Shown: positions 1 through 8,757 of the stretch, in pieces | Position numbering within the stretch: position 1 is the first letter of the stretch | Layout: every line of letters starts with the position of its first letter | Assembly (NCBI GenBank): GCA_945890705.1 | Contig: CAMDCY010000003.1 | Span: forward strand, 1-47,729 | Source of the DNA: Hydrogenophaga intermedia | Lineage (GTDB): Bacteria > Pseudomonadota > Gammaproteobacteria > Burkholderiales > Burkholderiaceae_C | Direction of reading: 5' to 3' | Length of the DNA: 47,729 bases | The notes under the pieces: model-generated | Told to the model about the DNA's origin: nothing | The model's database searches: none | Seen by the model: the letters and a program-made list of their open reading frames with translations, nothing else | Program-made: the position numbers and the translations under genes

Positions 1-183
1 CACAACGGCGAACTCTTGGCCACCGGGGAGCAGCTGCTCACCCATGTCGACATGGCCCGAGGCTGCTCGAGCCCGATGCTGCCTGAGGTGAGCCGACGGG
101 TGCGCGCCATCTTGGCCGCGCATGCGGGCTTGCCCAAACCCGCCAAGGCCGGTGCCGCCATCGGCATTCGCCGAGCAACCTGA
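1..183 (+). CDS. C-terminal end of a thioesterase-like protein (partial)
   Basis: An open frame runs from the first base to a TGA at 181-183 (60 residues seen, start outside the window). The visible part reads as the last strand and helix of a hotdog-fold thioesterase: a segment with GELLATGEQLLTHVD followed by a helix with RRVRAIL and a short Ala/Lys-rich tail. Such proteins, free or fused to L-carnitine dehydrogenase, occur in aerobic carnitine gene clusters, where they are thought to act on betainyl-CoA; that role is inferred here from the CaiD gene two genes downstream. The gap to the acyl-CoA dehydrogenase start is 12 bases, so the two are likely co-transcribed. Too little is present to be sure of the family. 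Confidence 0.55.
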   Translation, partial: HNGELLATGEQLLTHVDMARGCSSPMLPEVSRRVRAILAAHAGLPKPAKAGAAIGIRRAT

Positions 184-195
184 CAGGACCCGACC

Positions 196-1356
196 ATGCA
201 TTTCGCACTCACCCACGAACAAAACATGCTGGTCGATACCGTGCGCGCTTTTGTTGAAAACGAGCTTTACCCCCACGAAGACGCCGTGGATCGGCTCGAC
301 GAGATCTCGCCTGAGCTGGCCCGCGAGATCCAGGCCAAGGCTTTGGAGATCGGTCTGTACGCGGCGAACATGCCCGAAGCGCTGGGCGGCGGTGGACTGG
401 ACAACTTCGGCGTGACCCTGATGGAGCGCGAGCTGGGCCGCGCCTCATACGGTTTGCAGATGTTGGTGGCCCGGCCCAGCAACATCTTGCGTGCCTGCAC
501 CGGATCGCAGGTGGAGGAGTACCTCTTGCCCACCATCCGCGGCGAGCGCCACGACTGTTTGGCGATGACCGAGCCCAACGCGGGCTCGGACGTGCGCGGC
601 ATGCAAACCCGCGCTGTGCGCGACGGCGGGGACTACGTGATCAACGGCAGCAAACACTTCATCAGCCATGCCGACGTGGCCGACTACGTGGTGCTGTTCG
701 CCGCCACCGATGTGGAGCAGACCAAGGCCGGCCCCAAGAAAAAAATCACCGGATTTTTGGTCGATATGGACCAGCCCGGCGTGACGCGGCGCCGCGGTCC
801 CTCGTGCGTGTCGCACCGGGGCTACCACCAGTGCGAGCTCTTCTTCGACAACTGCCGTGTGCCGGTGGCCCACCGTTTGGGCGAAGAGGGCCAAGGCTTT
901 GACTTGATGGGCGAGTGGCTCGGCGCCACCCGCTTGACGGTGGCGGCGACCAGCGTGGGCCGCGGGCGGCGCGTGTTGGAAATGGCCGCCCAATGGGCGG
1001 CCACTCGCCAGCAGTTTGGCCAAGCCATCGGTCGTTTTCAGGGCACGGGCTTCAAGCTCGCCGACATGGCCACCGAGCTGGAGGCCGCGGAATTGCTGAC
1101 CTTGCAAGCGGCTTGGAAGTGCGACCAGAAGCGCATGACCGACAGCGATGCGGCCATGGCCAAGCTCTTCGCCACCGAGGCTTTGGGCCGCATCACCGAC
1201 CAGGCCTTGCAGATTTTTGGGGGCATGGGCTTGATGTCCTCCTTGCCGATCGAGCGCTTTTGGCGCGACGCCCGCGTCGAACGCATCTGGGACGGCACCA
1301 GTGAAATCCAGCGTCACATCATCTCGCGCGCCATGCTGCGCGAGCTGGGTGCTTAA
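196..1356 (+). CDS. acyl-CoA dehydrogenase, probably for gamma-butyrobetainyl-CoA or another carnitine-pathway CoA ester
   Basis: A 386-residue FAD-dependent acyl-CoA dehydrogenase of normal length. The family signatures are visible: AMTEPNAGSDV (substrate/FAD loop) near residue 118, RQQFGQAIGRFQ in the C-terminal helical domain, and the closing segment IWDGTSEIQRHI, where family members carry FAD contacts. The ATG at 196 is preceded by an AGGA about 8 bases upstream. Because the next gene is a convincing CaiD, the most economical role is oxidation of gamma-butyrobetainyl-CoA to crotonobetainyl-CoA. It is not especially close to E. coli CaiA in detail, so the substrate stays open; short-chain acyl-CoA dehydrogenases of other pathways look similar. 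Confidence 0.85.
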   Translation: MHFALTHEQNMLVDTVRAFVENELYPHEDAVDRLDEISPELAREIQAKALEIGLYAANMPEALGGGGLDNFGVTLMERELGRASYGLQMLVARPSNILRACTGSQVEEYLLPTIRGERHDCLAMTEPNAGSDVRGMQTRAVRDGGDYVINGSKHFISHADVADYVVLFAATDVEQTKAGPKKKITGFLVDMDQPGVTRRRGPSCVSHRGYHQCELFFDNCRVPVAHRLGEEGQGFDLMGEWLGATRLTVAATSVGRGRRVLEMAAQWAATRQQFGQAIGRFQGTGFKLADMATELEAAELLTLQAAWKCDQKRMTDSDAAMAKLFATEALGRITDQALQIFGGMGLMSSLPIERFWRDARVERIWDGTSEIQRHIISRAMLRELGA

Positions 1357-1386
1357 GCCTTCAGCACAATTCAGGAGCCCCACGTT

Positions 1387-2169
1387 TTGAATGCCTGTAT
1401 CCACACCCAAGTGCGCGACGGCGTGCTGACCATCCGACTCGATCGGCCCAAGGCGAATGCCATCGATGTGGCCACCAGCCAAGCGCTGTTCGCCGCGTTC
1501 GAGCGATTGCAAAACGACCCGGCACTGCGCGTGGGCATCATCACCGGCACGGGGCGTTTTTTCAGCGCGGGTTGGGACCTGCACGCCGCGACCGAAGGCG
1601 AGGCCATCAACGCCGATCACGGCCCCGGCGGTTTTGCGGGCTTGACGGAGTTTTTTGGCTTGTCCAAGCCGGTGATCGCCGCGGTCAATGGATTGGCCAT
1701 CGGCGGGGGCTTTGAGTTGGCGCTGGCGGCCGACCTGATCGTGGCCAGTGAACAGGCCGAGTTTGCTTTGCCCGAGGTCTTGTTGGGCATGATCCCGGAT
1801 GCGGGCGGCGTGCTGCGTTTGCCGCGCCGCTTGCCGCGGGTGGTGGCCAACGACCTGTTGATGACGGGTCGGCGCATGGGCGCCGAAGAGGCGTCGCGTT
1901 GGGGTTTGGTCAACCAAGTGGTGCCGGCCGAGGGCTTGCTCGAGGCCGCCCACGCCTGCGCCTTGCGCGTTGCCCAAGGCGCGCCCTTGGCCTTGGCGGC
2001 GATCAAGGAGGTTTTGCGCGAGACCGAAACCCAAGACCTCACCAGCGCTTACCAAACCCTGCGCAGCCCAAGTCTCAAGGCCTATCTGGCCATGCTGCGT
2101 TCAGGGGATGCGACTGAGGGGCCGCTTGCCTTTTCGCAAAAACGCCCCCCGGTCTGGAAGGGGCGTTGA
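1387..2169 (+). CDS. caiD: crotonobetainyl-CoA hydratase (carnitinyl-CoA dehydratase)
   Basis: A 260-residue crotonase-fold protein. It shares long diagnostic stretches with E. coli CaiD as I recall it: DRPKANAID near the N-terminus, GPGGFAGLTE, KPVIAAVNG, GGGFELALAAD (oxyanion hole), FALPE with the catalytic-region glutamate, MTGRRMGAEEA, and the C-terminus EGPLAF-KR-PVWKGR. It hydrates crotonobetainyl-CoA to L-carnitinyl-CoA or the reverse. The start is TTG at 1387, supported by AGGAG at 1373-1377 nine bases upstream; no in-frame ATG fits the conserved N-terminus. It lies 30 bases after the acyl-CoA dehydrogenase, and its 3' end contains the terminator hairpin of the converging bet operon. 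Confidence 0.9.
   Translation: MNACIHTQVRDGVLTIRLDRPKANAIDVATSQALFAAFERLQNDPALRVGIITGTGRFFSAGWDLHAATEGEAINADHGPGGFAGLTEFFGLSKPVIAAVNGLAIGGGFELALAADLIVASEQAEFALPEVLLGMIPDAGGVLRLPRRLPRVVANDLLMTGRRMGAEEASRWGLVNQVVPAEGLLEAAHACALRVAQGAPLALAAIKEVLRETETQDLTSAYQTLRSPSLKAYLAMLRSGDATEGPLAFSQKRPPVWKGR
2138..2167 (-). terminator. intrinsic terminator of the bet/tmp operon, embedded in the end of caiD
   Basis: Read on the minus strand, AACGCCCC (2167-2160), an 11-base loop and GGGGCGTT (2148-2141) form a perfect 8-bp stem whose last TT runs into TTT, giving five T. It lies about 25 bases past the betC stop. On the plus strand it overlaps the last codons of caiD and could also slow transcription leaving that gene. 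Confidence 0.7.
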
Positions 2170-2192
2170 GCCGACCCTTGGGCCCGATCGTT

Positions 2193-3707
2193 TCAGGGCT
2201 TGGGAAAACGCGCGCGGCGCTCGAGGTCGTCGAGGTCGATGTGGTTGCGCATGTACTGCTGGCTCGCGTCCACCCACGGTTGGTGGTCCCACGAGGTCAG
2301 GCGCCCTTTGGTGAGCGCGCTGTACACGAGCCGACGCCGGCGCTGGCTGTTGAGCACCGCCTGGTGCAACTCGGGCAGGTTCCAGCGTTGCAGCGTCTCG
2401 CTCAAAAAGGCTTGGACGGTGGCGGCGTGGGCGGGGTCCTCGGCCAGGTTGTGGCGCTCCTGCGGGTCTTGTGGCAGGTGGTAGAGCATGCACACGTCGT
2501 CTTGCGAGTAGATGAATTTCCAAGGGCCGCGGCGGATCATCACCAAAGGCGTTTTGCTGCCCTCGGCCATGTATTCGCCAAACGCCTCGTCCAAACCCGC
2601 TTGGCCCTGGAGTTGCGGCACCAGTGAGCGGCCGTCCATGGGCAGGCGCGCGTCGATCTGGGCACCGGCCATGTCCACGAAAGTGGGCAACAAGTCCAGG
2701 GTCGAGACGTGCTGGCTCACACGGGCGCTGGCGTAACGGGCGGGGGCGTGCACGATCAAGGGCACGCGGGCCGCCATTTCAAACCAGTGCATCTTGTACC
2801 AGAGGCCCCGATCGCCCAGCATGTCGCCGTGGTCGCCCGAGAACACGATGATGGTGTCGTCAGCCAGTTCGCATTCCCGCAGGGTTTTGAGCAGCTCGCC
2901 GATCTTGGCGTCCACATAACTGCAAGAACCGAAATAGGCGCGCCGCGCGCGGCGAATGGCCTCGTCGCTCAAGGGCTTGTCCCACAGGTCTATCACCTTG
3001 AGCAGGCGCTTCGAATGCGCGTCTTGCTCGGCTTGCGCCAAGGTGTGCTGCGGCATGGGGATGTCTTCGTCCCGGTACAGGTCGTAAAACTCGGCGGGGA
3101 TGGTGTAGGGGTCGTGCGGGTGCGTCATCGAGACCGTCAAGCAAAACGGCTCATCGGGGTGGTTACGCACGTGGTCGTACAGGTACTGGCGCGCCCGGAA
3201 GATGGTTTCTTCGTCGTGGTCGAGTTGGTTGGTGCGAACGCTCGGGCCGGCTTGCAAGACCGAGGACATGTTGTGGTACCAGCTCGGGCGTACCTCGAGC
3301 TCGTCCCAGTTGACCGCCCAGCCGTAGTCTGCAGGGTAAATGTCGCTGGTCATGCGCTCTTCGTAGCCGTGCAGCTGATCGGGCCCGCAGAAATGCATCT
3401 TCCCTGACAGCGCCGTGCGGTAACCCAGGTTGCGCAAGTAGTGGGCGTAGGTGGGCACATCGGCGGCAAAGTCGGCCGCGTTGTCGTAACCCTCGATGCG
3501 CGAAGGCAACTGCCCGCTGACCAAGCTGAAGCGCGAGGGGGCACACAAAGGGCTGGGGCAATACGCCGACTCAAACACCACACCTTCTTGCGCCAAGCGA
3601 CTCAAATGCGGCATGTGCACCACCGATGTGGGGTCGTACATCGGCAAGATGGGCGCAGCCATTTGGTCCGCCATGATGAACAAGATGTGGGGGCGTTTGG
3701 CGGTCAT
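2193..3707 (-). CDS. betC: choline-sulfatase
   Basis: A 504-residue sulfatase of the alkaline-phosphatase superfamily that hydrolyses choline-O-sulfate to choline and sulfate. The N-terminus has the metal-binding IMADQMAAP segment. The formylglycine-type motif CAPSR is at residues 55-59 within SPLCAPSRFSLVSGQ, very near the catalytic position known for Sinorhizobium BetC. FSGDHGDMLGDRGLWYKM provides further metal ligands, and the C-terminus keeps the BetC-type tail. No signal peptide is visible, so it should be cytoplasmic, requiring import of the sulfate ester. It is the last gene of a minus-strand operon, 20 bases after tmpB, and is followed by a terminator. Length and motifs agree with BetC rather than with a general arylsulfatase. 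Confidence 0.92.
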   Translation of the reverse strand: MTAKRPHILFIMADQMAAPILPMYDPTSVVHMPHLSRLAQEGVVFESAYCPSPLCAPSRFSLVSGQLPSRIEGYDNAADFAADVPTYAHYLRNLGYRTALSGKMHFCGPDQLHGYEERMTSDIYPADYGWAVNWDELEVRPSWYHNMSSVLQAGPSVRTNQLDHDEETIFRARQYLYDHVRNHPDEPFCLTVSMTHPHDPYTIPAEFYDLYRDEDIPMPQHTLAQAEQDAHSKRLLKVIDLWDKPLSDEAIRRARRAYFGSCSYVDAKIGELLKTLRECELADDTIIVFSGDHGDMLGDRGLWYKMHWFEMAARVPLIVHAPARYASARVSQHVSTLDLLPTFVDMAGAQIDARLPMDGRSLVPQLQGQAGLDEAFGEYMAEGSKTPLVMIRRGPWKFIYSQDDVCMLYHLPQDPQERHNLAEDPAHAATVQAFLSETLQRWNLPELHQAVLNSQRRRRLVYSALTKGRLTSWDHQPWVDASQQYMRNHIDLDDLERRARFPKP

Positions 3708-3727
3708 GGGCAGAGCCGGTGTGGGGT

Positions 3728-4333
3728 TCAGTGCGAGGTGCTGGGCTCTTGCAGCACCGCGGGATCAAAGGCTTTGCGGGAGAAGACCTCGCGCAGCATC
3801 GGCTCGAAGTAACTCAAAGGCTTGGTCGGGTACGTGGGGTCGAACGCGGCTTGGTCGTAACGCTCGCAAAAACGCACGCAGCTCTCAAACCACGGGTGGT
3901 CTTTGTGCTGGAGGTAGCCGTTGGGATCCATGTCGTAGTGGTGGGCGTAGTAACGCATCTGGAACAGGCCGTGCATTTCGATCACCCAGGTCACTTCGGC
4001 GCGCACATAGGGCCGCAAAATGGCCGCCGCCATTTGGCTGTGGTTTTCGGGGCAGAGCTCGTCACCGATGTCGTGCACCAGCGCGGCCACGATGGTGTCG
4101 ATGTCGCAGCCGTCGGCTTCAGCGCGGGTGGCGCTCTGCAGCGAGTGCTCCAGTCGGCTGACTTGGTAGCCTTGCAGCGACTGACCCAGGGCATTCAAGC
4201 CCTGCATCAAGCGATCGGGCAGCGATTGGATGTACTGGTGCTCGAGTTCACGCAGGTAGGCGTACTCTTCGCGCGTGCCGTCTTTCATTTGGGTGAAGGT
4301 CACGCCGGTCTGGGTAGTGGGTGTGTGGTTCAT
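3728..4333 (-). CDS. tmpB: HD-domain mixed-valent diiron oxygenase, TmpB-like (1-hydroxy-2-trimethylaminoethylphosphonate to glycine betaine)
   Basis: A 201-residue HD-domain protein. Metal ligands expected for the PhnZ/TmpB/MIOX type of diiron oxygenase are visible: H63 in RLEHSLQSA, H87-D88 in ALVHDIGD, H98 in ENHSQMA, H121 in EMHG and D160 in ERYDQAAFD. Annotation pipelines usually call such proteins phosphohydrolases, but TmpB of Leisingera caerulea is known to cleave the C-P bond of the hydroxylated trimethylaminoethylphosphonate, giving glycine betaine and phosphate. Its placement directly after a gamma-butyrobetaine-hydroxylase-like gene (36-base gap) is the tmpA-tmpB arrangement, and the betA/betB/betC context makes glycine betaine the logical product. 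PhnZ-type action on 2-aminoethylphosphonate is the main alternative. Confidence 0.8.
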   Translation of the reverse strand: MNHTPTTQTGVTFTQMKDGTREEYAYLRELEHQYIQSLPDRLMQGLNALGQSLQGYQVSRLEHSLQSATRAEADGCDIDTIVAALVHDIGDELCPENHSQMAAAILRPYVRAEVTWVIEMHGLFQMRYYAHHYDMDPNGYLQHKDHPWFESCVRFCERYDQAAFDPTYPTKPLSYFEPMLREVFSRKAFDPAVLQEPSTSH

Positions 4334-4369
4334 GGTGGTTTTTTCTGGGGTGCGGGATGGACTTGGCGG

Positions 4370-5485
4370 TCAATTGAAGCGTTTACTCAGAACGCGGTAG
4401 AGGCTGCGCGGGCCATCGCGGTCGATGTAGCAGCCTTGCAGTTGGCGGAAGCCCTCCCTAGGGTCAAAGCTGGTGCGGCCGTGCAGAACGCGGTTATTGT
4501 CGAACATCATCAATTCGCCTGGCTGCAGCTTGAAGCGCAGTTCGTAGGTGGGGTCGTTGAACAGCTGTCCGAGGCGCTTGCGTGCGCGGTGGTAGGCACG
4601 CGTGTCGGCGTCGGACATGATGGGCAGATCGTCCAGTCGGGGGCTGTAATGCACGCCAGCCATCTGGCCGCTGCCATCGAGTTCGATCATGGGGCAGACC
4701 TGAACCAGGTGTGTGTCGGCATCTTGGAATTCAAAGCGCACAGGCACCCGCGTCAACAGCTCAAAACCGGCGGGGTCCTCTTGGCGCAGCTGACCCGCCG
4801 CCGCCAAGCTGTCGGCCAAGGTGGACAGCCCACCCGAGGTTTCGTTTTGCAGGCATTGCAAGAGTTGGATGCCCGGCACCGGTGTGCGGTAGGGGTTGTC
4901 GGTGTGTGGGCCGATTGCCACGGGGCGGTAGGCCAAGTCGTTGCTGTCGGGTCGTGAGTAGACCTCGAAATAGGTCCCAAAGTTGGTGGTTCGAACGTGC
5001 CCAAAGCGCCGGGCGACGTCCAAAATGCCGTCGTTTCGGATGGGGGTGTCGTGGACCAACACAAAGCCCAACTCAATGAAATCGGTCACGGCCGACAACA
5101 GCAGGCGGTCGTCGCTCATCAACTCGGGCCAAAGGTAAGGGCGGTGGGCCACGTCGCTGCGCCAAGCTCGGGTGGCGGGGGTGCCTTCGTCGAAGCGGGT
5201 GCTGGCCAGCAGGTCGACGGGGTCGTAGGGGCCGGCAAAACCGTCGCTAAAACCCAATTGCAAGCAAGGCTGGCCGTCGGCGCTGTTGCGCCATTCGGCT
5301 TGGGTCAAGACGAGGTCGGTGTCGAACGCGTGGGGGTTGACCAAGCGCTGACCGGTCACGGTGTCGCGCTGCAGGGGGTCTTTGCTGCGTTCGCGCAGCC
5401 ACAAGGCCGGCAGTTCGGTGGCTTCATTGGCGTGGTGCCAAAGGACGCGCGGCGGGGTGCCTGCAGCGATGCTCAAATGCTCCAT
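4370..5485 (-). CDS. tmpA: Fe(II)/2-oxoglutarate dioxygenase, TmpA-like (2-trimethylaminoethylphosphonate hydroxylase)
   Basis: A 371-residue member of the gamma-butyrobetaine hydroxylase branch of the TauD/TfdA family. The facial triad is H194 and D196 in GPHTDNPYR, with H335 in NNRVLHGRTSF; arginines in the C-terminal QGCYIDRDGPR would hold 2-oxoglutarate. The N-terminal domain starts LPALWLRERS like BBOX proteins but lacks the cysteines that bind zinc in the mammalian enzyme. BBOX itself would make carnitine. The partner HD oxygenase immediately downstream and the glycine-betaine operon point instead to TmpA, which hydroxylates C1 of the choline phosphonate. Both reactions remain possible because a carnitine cluster lies 2 kb away. 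A 92-base gap separates it from betA. Confidence 0.78.
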   Translation of the reverse strand: MEHLSIAAGTPPRVLWHHANEATELPALWLRERSKDPLQRDTVTGQRLVNPHAFDTDLVLTQAEWRNSADGQPCLQLGFSDGFAGPYDPVDLLASTRFDEGTPATRAWRSDVAHRPYLWPELMSDDRLLLSAVTDFIELGFVLVHDTPIRNDGILDVARRFGHVRTTNFGTYFEVYSRPDSNDLAYRPVAIGPHTDNPYRTPVPGIQLLQCLQNETSGGLSTLADSLAAAGQLRQEDPAGFELLTRVPVRFEFQDADTHLVQVCPMIELDGSGQMAGVHYSPRLDDLPIMSDADTRAYHRARKRLGQLFNDPTYELRFKLQPGELMMFDNNRVLHGRTSFDPREGFRQLQGCYIDRDGPRSLYRVLSKRFN

Positions 5486-5577
5486 GGTGCTCAGTCTCCG
5501 TCATTGATGGTGATGAATCTCAGCATAGCGATGCCGCCCGCAGCGCACAAGCTGGGACCTTCCCCAAGGGTTGCGAA

Positions 5578-7245
5578 TCACCGTTGGCGCGTTTGAAACT
5601 CGGGGTGGACAAAGTAGGGCGCGGCGGAAGGCGCCAAGGGCGCGCGGCCGCGGATGGCGTCAGCGAGTTTTTCGGCCATCATGATGGTGGGTACGTTCAG
5701 GTTGCCACTGACCACCGAGGGCATGATGGAGGCGTCGACCACGCGCAGGTTATGCACGCCGTGCACACGCCCCGCGCCGTCGACCACCGCCATGTCGTCG
5801 TTGCCCATGCGGCAACTGCAGGAGGGGTGGTAGGCGGTCTCGGCCTGTGCGCGGATGTGGGCGTCGATCTCGGCGTCGGTTTGCACGGCTGGGCCGGGCG
5901 AGAGTTCTTCGCCGCGGAAGCGGTCAAACGCCGGTTGTGCAAACACCTCGCGTGTGAGTCGGATCGCGGCACGAAACTCCTTGCGGTCTTGTTCGGTGCT
6001 CAGGTAGTTGAAGACGATGCGCGGCGCTTCGGTGGCTTTGTTGCTGCGGATGCGCACGTGGCCTCGGCTGGTGGGTCGCATGGGGCCGACGTGGGCTTGA
6101 AAGCCGTGACCCGTTGAGGGCGAGTTGCCGTCGTAACGCACCGCCATGGGCAAGAAATGGTATTGCAGGTCGGGTTGTTGAACGCCCGGCTCGCTGCGGA
6201 TGAAACCACCCGATTCAAAATGGTTGGTGGCCCCCAAACCCTTTTGGAATAGCAACCACTCCAAGCCAATTTTGGCCTTGACCAAGGGGTTGACCGCCGA
6301 GTACAGCGTGATGGGTTCTTTGCAGGCGTACTGCACATAGGTTTCGAGGTGGTCTTGGAGGTTCTCACCCACGCCTTTGCGCGCGGCCACCACGGAGATG
6401 GACAGCGGCTCGAGCAGCGCGGGGTCGCCGACGCCGGAGAGTTGCAGCAATTGGGGCGAGTTGATGGCGCCGCCACACAAAATCACCTCACGCGTGGCGC
6501 GCATTTGCATGCGAACCCCGTGGTGCACCACCTCAACGCCCACGGCGCGCGGCGAGTCCGTGCCTTCAAACAGCACGCGGGTGGTCAGGGCGCTGGTGCG
6601 CAAGAACAGGTTGGGGCGTTGCATGGCGGGGCGCAGGTAGGCCATCGCGGTGCTCCAGCGCCGGCCCTTGTGAACCGTCATGTCCATCGGGCCAAAGCCT
6701 TCTTGGCGGTAACCGTTCATGTCCTCGGTGCGGGTGTAGCCGGCTTGCTCACCGGCCTGGATGAAGGCTTCGTAGAGCGGATTCTTGCAAGCCCCGGTGC
6801 TCACGTGCAGCGGGCCGCTGTCGCCGCGGTAGTCGTCGCCTCCTTTGGCCCGCGTTTCGGCTTTGCGAAAGTAAGGCAGGCAATGCGCGTAGCTCCAGTC
6901 GGGCAAGTCGTGGCGGCGCGCCCAGCCCTCGTAATCCAGTGCGTGACCACGGATGTAGACCATGCCGTTGATGGAAGAGGAGCCGCCGATCACCTTGCCA
7001 CGCGGGCAGTGGATGCGCCGGTTGTCCATGAAGGGCTCGGGCTCGGACTCGTACAGCCAAGCGTAGCGCGGGTTGGCCATGGGGTAGGCAAAGCCCGAGG
7101 GCATGTGGATGAACAGGTTGTGGTCCATCGAGCCCGCTTCCAGCACGAGCACGCGCACGTTGGCGTCCTCGCTCAAGCGGTTGGCCAGCACGCTGCCGGC
7201 CGAGCCCGCGCCCACGATGATGTAGTCGTACGTTGGATTGCTCAT
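5578..7245 (-). CDS. betA: choline dehydrogenase
   Basis: A 555-residue GMC-family flavoprotein that oxidises choline to betaine aldehyde and further to glycine betaine at the membrane. It opens with the Rossmann motif VGAGSAGSVLANRL, has the GMC signature region around GKVIGGSSSINGMVYIRG, and ends with the active-site histidine segment AYHPSCSCRMG and the FAD-binding ASIMPSVVSGNLNVPTIMMAEK. Length and motifs match E. coli-type BetA closely. The ATG at 7245 has AAAGGG about 11 bases upstream. It follows betB by 23 bases in the same operon. Confidence 0.94.
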   Translation of the reverse strand: MSNPTYDYIIVGAGSAGSVLANRLSEDANVRVLVLEAGSMDHNLFIHMPSGFAYPMANPRYAWLYESEPEPFMDNRRIHCPRGKVIGGSSSINGMVYIRGHALDYEGWARRHDLPDWSYAHCLPYFRKAETRAKGGDDYRGDSGPLHVSTGACKNPLYEAFIQAGEQAGYTRTEDMNGYRQEGFGPMDMTVHKGRRWSTAMAYLRPAMQRPNLFLRTSALTTRVLFEGTDSPRAVGVEVVHHGVRMQMRATREVILCGGAINSPQLLQLSGVGDPALLEPLSISVVAARKGVGENLQDHLETYVQYACKEPITLYSAVNPLVKAKIGLEWLLFQKGLGATNHFESGGFIRSEPGVQQPDLQYHFLPMAVRYDGNSPSTGHGFQAHVGPMRPTSRGHVRIRSNKATEAPRIVFNYLSTEQDRKEFRAAIRLTREVFAQPAFDRFRGEELSPGPAVQTDAEIDAHIRAQAETAYHPSCSCRMGNDDMAVVDGAGRVHGVHNLRVVDASIMPSVVSGNLNVPTIMMAEKLADAIRGRAPLAPSAAPYFVHPEFQTRQR

Positions 7246-7268
7246 GTGTCTTGTGCCCTTTCGATGCT

Positions 7269-8720
7269 TCAGCGGTAGCCGCAAGCGACCTCGCCCATCT
7301 CGACGTACACCGTCTTGAGTTGGGTGTAATGCTCCATCGCCACCAAGCTGTTTTCGTGCCCGATGCCCGACTCCTTGGCACCGCCAAAAGGCATCTCCAC
7401 CGGTGTGATGTTGTAGTTGTTGATCCAACAAATGCCGGCCTGCAGCCGTGCGGCGACCCGGTGGCCGCGCGTCAGGTCTCGCGTGAACACCCCCGCGGCC
7501 AAGCCAAAGCGGGTCGCGTTGGCGCGTTGCACCGCTTCGTCTTCGTGCTCGAAGGTCAGCAGCGTGAGCACCGGGCCGAAGATCTCTTCTTGCACGATGC
7601 ACAGGTCGTCGCTGGGCGCTGAAAAAATGGTGGGTTGAACAAAATAACCGCCCTCATGGCCTGGCACGTGGACGGCTTGCCCGCCACACACCAGCTGAGC
7701 GCCCGCGGCCACACCGGCCTCAATCAAACCCATGACCTTGTCTCGGTGCGCCGCGCTGATGAGCGCGCCCACTTCGGTTTGTGGGTCCATCGGGTCGCCC
7801 ACGCGCAGCTGTTCGGTGCGCGCTTTGAGGCGGGCCAAAAAGCGGTCCGCGATCGAGCGGTGAACCAAGACCCGCGTGCAGTTGGTGCACACCTCGCCTT
7901 GGGTATAGAAGTTGCCCATCATGGCCGCCGCCACGGCTTGCTCCAAGTCGGCGTCTTCGAACACGATCAAGGCCGACTTACCGCCGAGCTCCATGGTCAC
8001 GCGTTTGAGTGTGTCGGCCGCGGTGTGCATGACCCGCTTGCCCGTGGGCACCGAGCCGGTGATGGATACCTTGGCCACGCCTGGGTGCGAGGCCAGGGCT
8101 GCGCCCGTGGCGCCCGCGCCTTGCACGACGTTGAACACACCGGGGGGTAGGCCCGCCTCGGCGTAAATCTCGGCCAATTTCAACGCCGTCATCGGTGTCA
8201 GTTCGGACGGCTTGAACACCATGGCGTTGCCGGCGGCCAGCGCGGGGGCGGACTTCCAACAAGCGATCTGAATGGGGTAGTTCCAAGCGCCAATGCCGGC
8301 GCACACGCCCAGCGGCTCGCGCCGGGTGTAGGCGAACGCGTTCTTCAGCGGGATGTGTTGGCCATTAAAAGCGGCCGCGGCCCCGGCAAAAAAATTCAGG
8401 CAATCGGCTCCGCTGGTCACGTCCACGACCAAGGCTTCTTGCAAGGGCTTGCCGGTGTCTTGCACCTCCAAGCGGGCCAACTCGTCGTTGCGCGCGATCA
8501 GCAAATCGGCGGCGCGGCGCAAGACCTTGCCGCGTTCGGCCGCGGTGGTTTGTGACCAAATCTCAAACCCGCGCTGAGCCGATGCCACGGCCGCATCGAC
8601 ATCGGCCGCATCAAAGGCACGGCAGTGCCCGATCGATTGCCCTGTGGCGGGGTTGAGGTTGTCCCAAGCCTCGGCCGAACCTTCGCGGGCCGAGCCGTGT
8701 ACAAAACCGGTCAATTTCAT
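7269..8720 (-). CDS. betB: betaine aldehyde dehydrogenase
   Basis: A 483-residue NAD(P)-dependent aldehyde dehydrogenase of normal length that converts betaine aldehyde to glycine betaine. Visible elements are the oxyanion segment GAWNYPIQIACWKSAPAL, the NAD-binding ITGSVPTGKRV, the general-base motif MELGGKS, the catalytic cysteine in YTQGEVCTNCTRVLV (the second Cys next to it is typical of BetB) and the C-terminal EEIFGPVL and PFGGAKESGIG. The ATG at 8720 lies 37 bases after the MFS transporter stop. Gene neighbours betA and betC make the substrate assignment strong. Confidence 0.94.
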   Translation of the reverse strand: MKLTGFVHGSAREGSAEAWDNLNPATGQSIGHCRAFDAADVDAAVASAQRGFEIWSQTTAAERGKVLRRAADLLIARNDELARLEVQDTGKPLQEALVVDVTSGADCLNFFAGAAAAFNGQHIPLKNAFAYTRREPLGVCAGIGAWNYPIQIACWKSAPALAAGNAMVFKPSELTPMTALKLAEIYAEAGLPPGVFNVVQGAGATGAALASHPGVAKVSITGSVPTGKRVMHTAADTLKRVTMELGGKSALIVFEDADLEQAVAAAMMGNFYTQGEVCTNCTRVLVHRSIADRFLARLKARTEQLRVGDPMDPQTEVGALISAAHRDKVMGLIEAGVAAGAQLVCGGQAVHVPGHEGGYFVQPTIFSAPSDDLCIVQEEIFGPVLTLLTFEHEDEAVQRANATRFGLAAGVFTRDLTRGHRVAARLQAGICWINNYNITPVEMPFGGAKESGIGHENSLVAMEHYTQLKTVYVEMGEVACGYR

Positions 8721-8757
8721 GTGGGTGCTTTCTGCAGTGGAGTCGTAAAAAAAGGCC

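Noticed and set aside
445-2055. 536-codon open frame on the minus strand
   Set aside because: Antisense to the acyl-CoA dehydrogenase and caiD; composition typical of a shadow frame.
4370-5485. Simple gamma-butyrobetaine hydroxylase for carnitine synthesis
   Set aside because: Not excluded, but the adjacent HD diiron oxygenase and the bet operon fit TmpA better.
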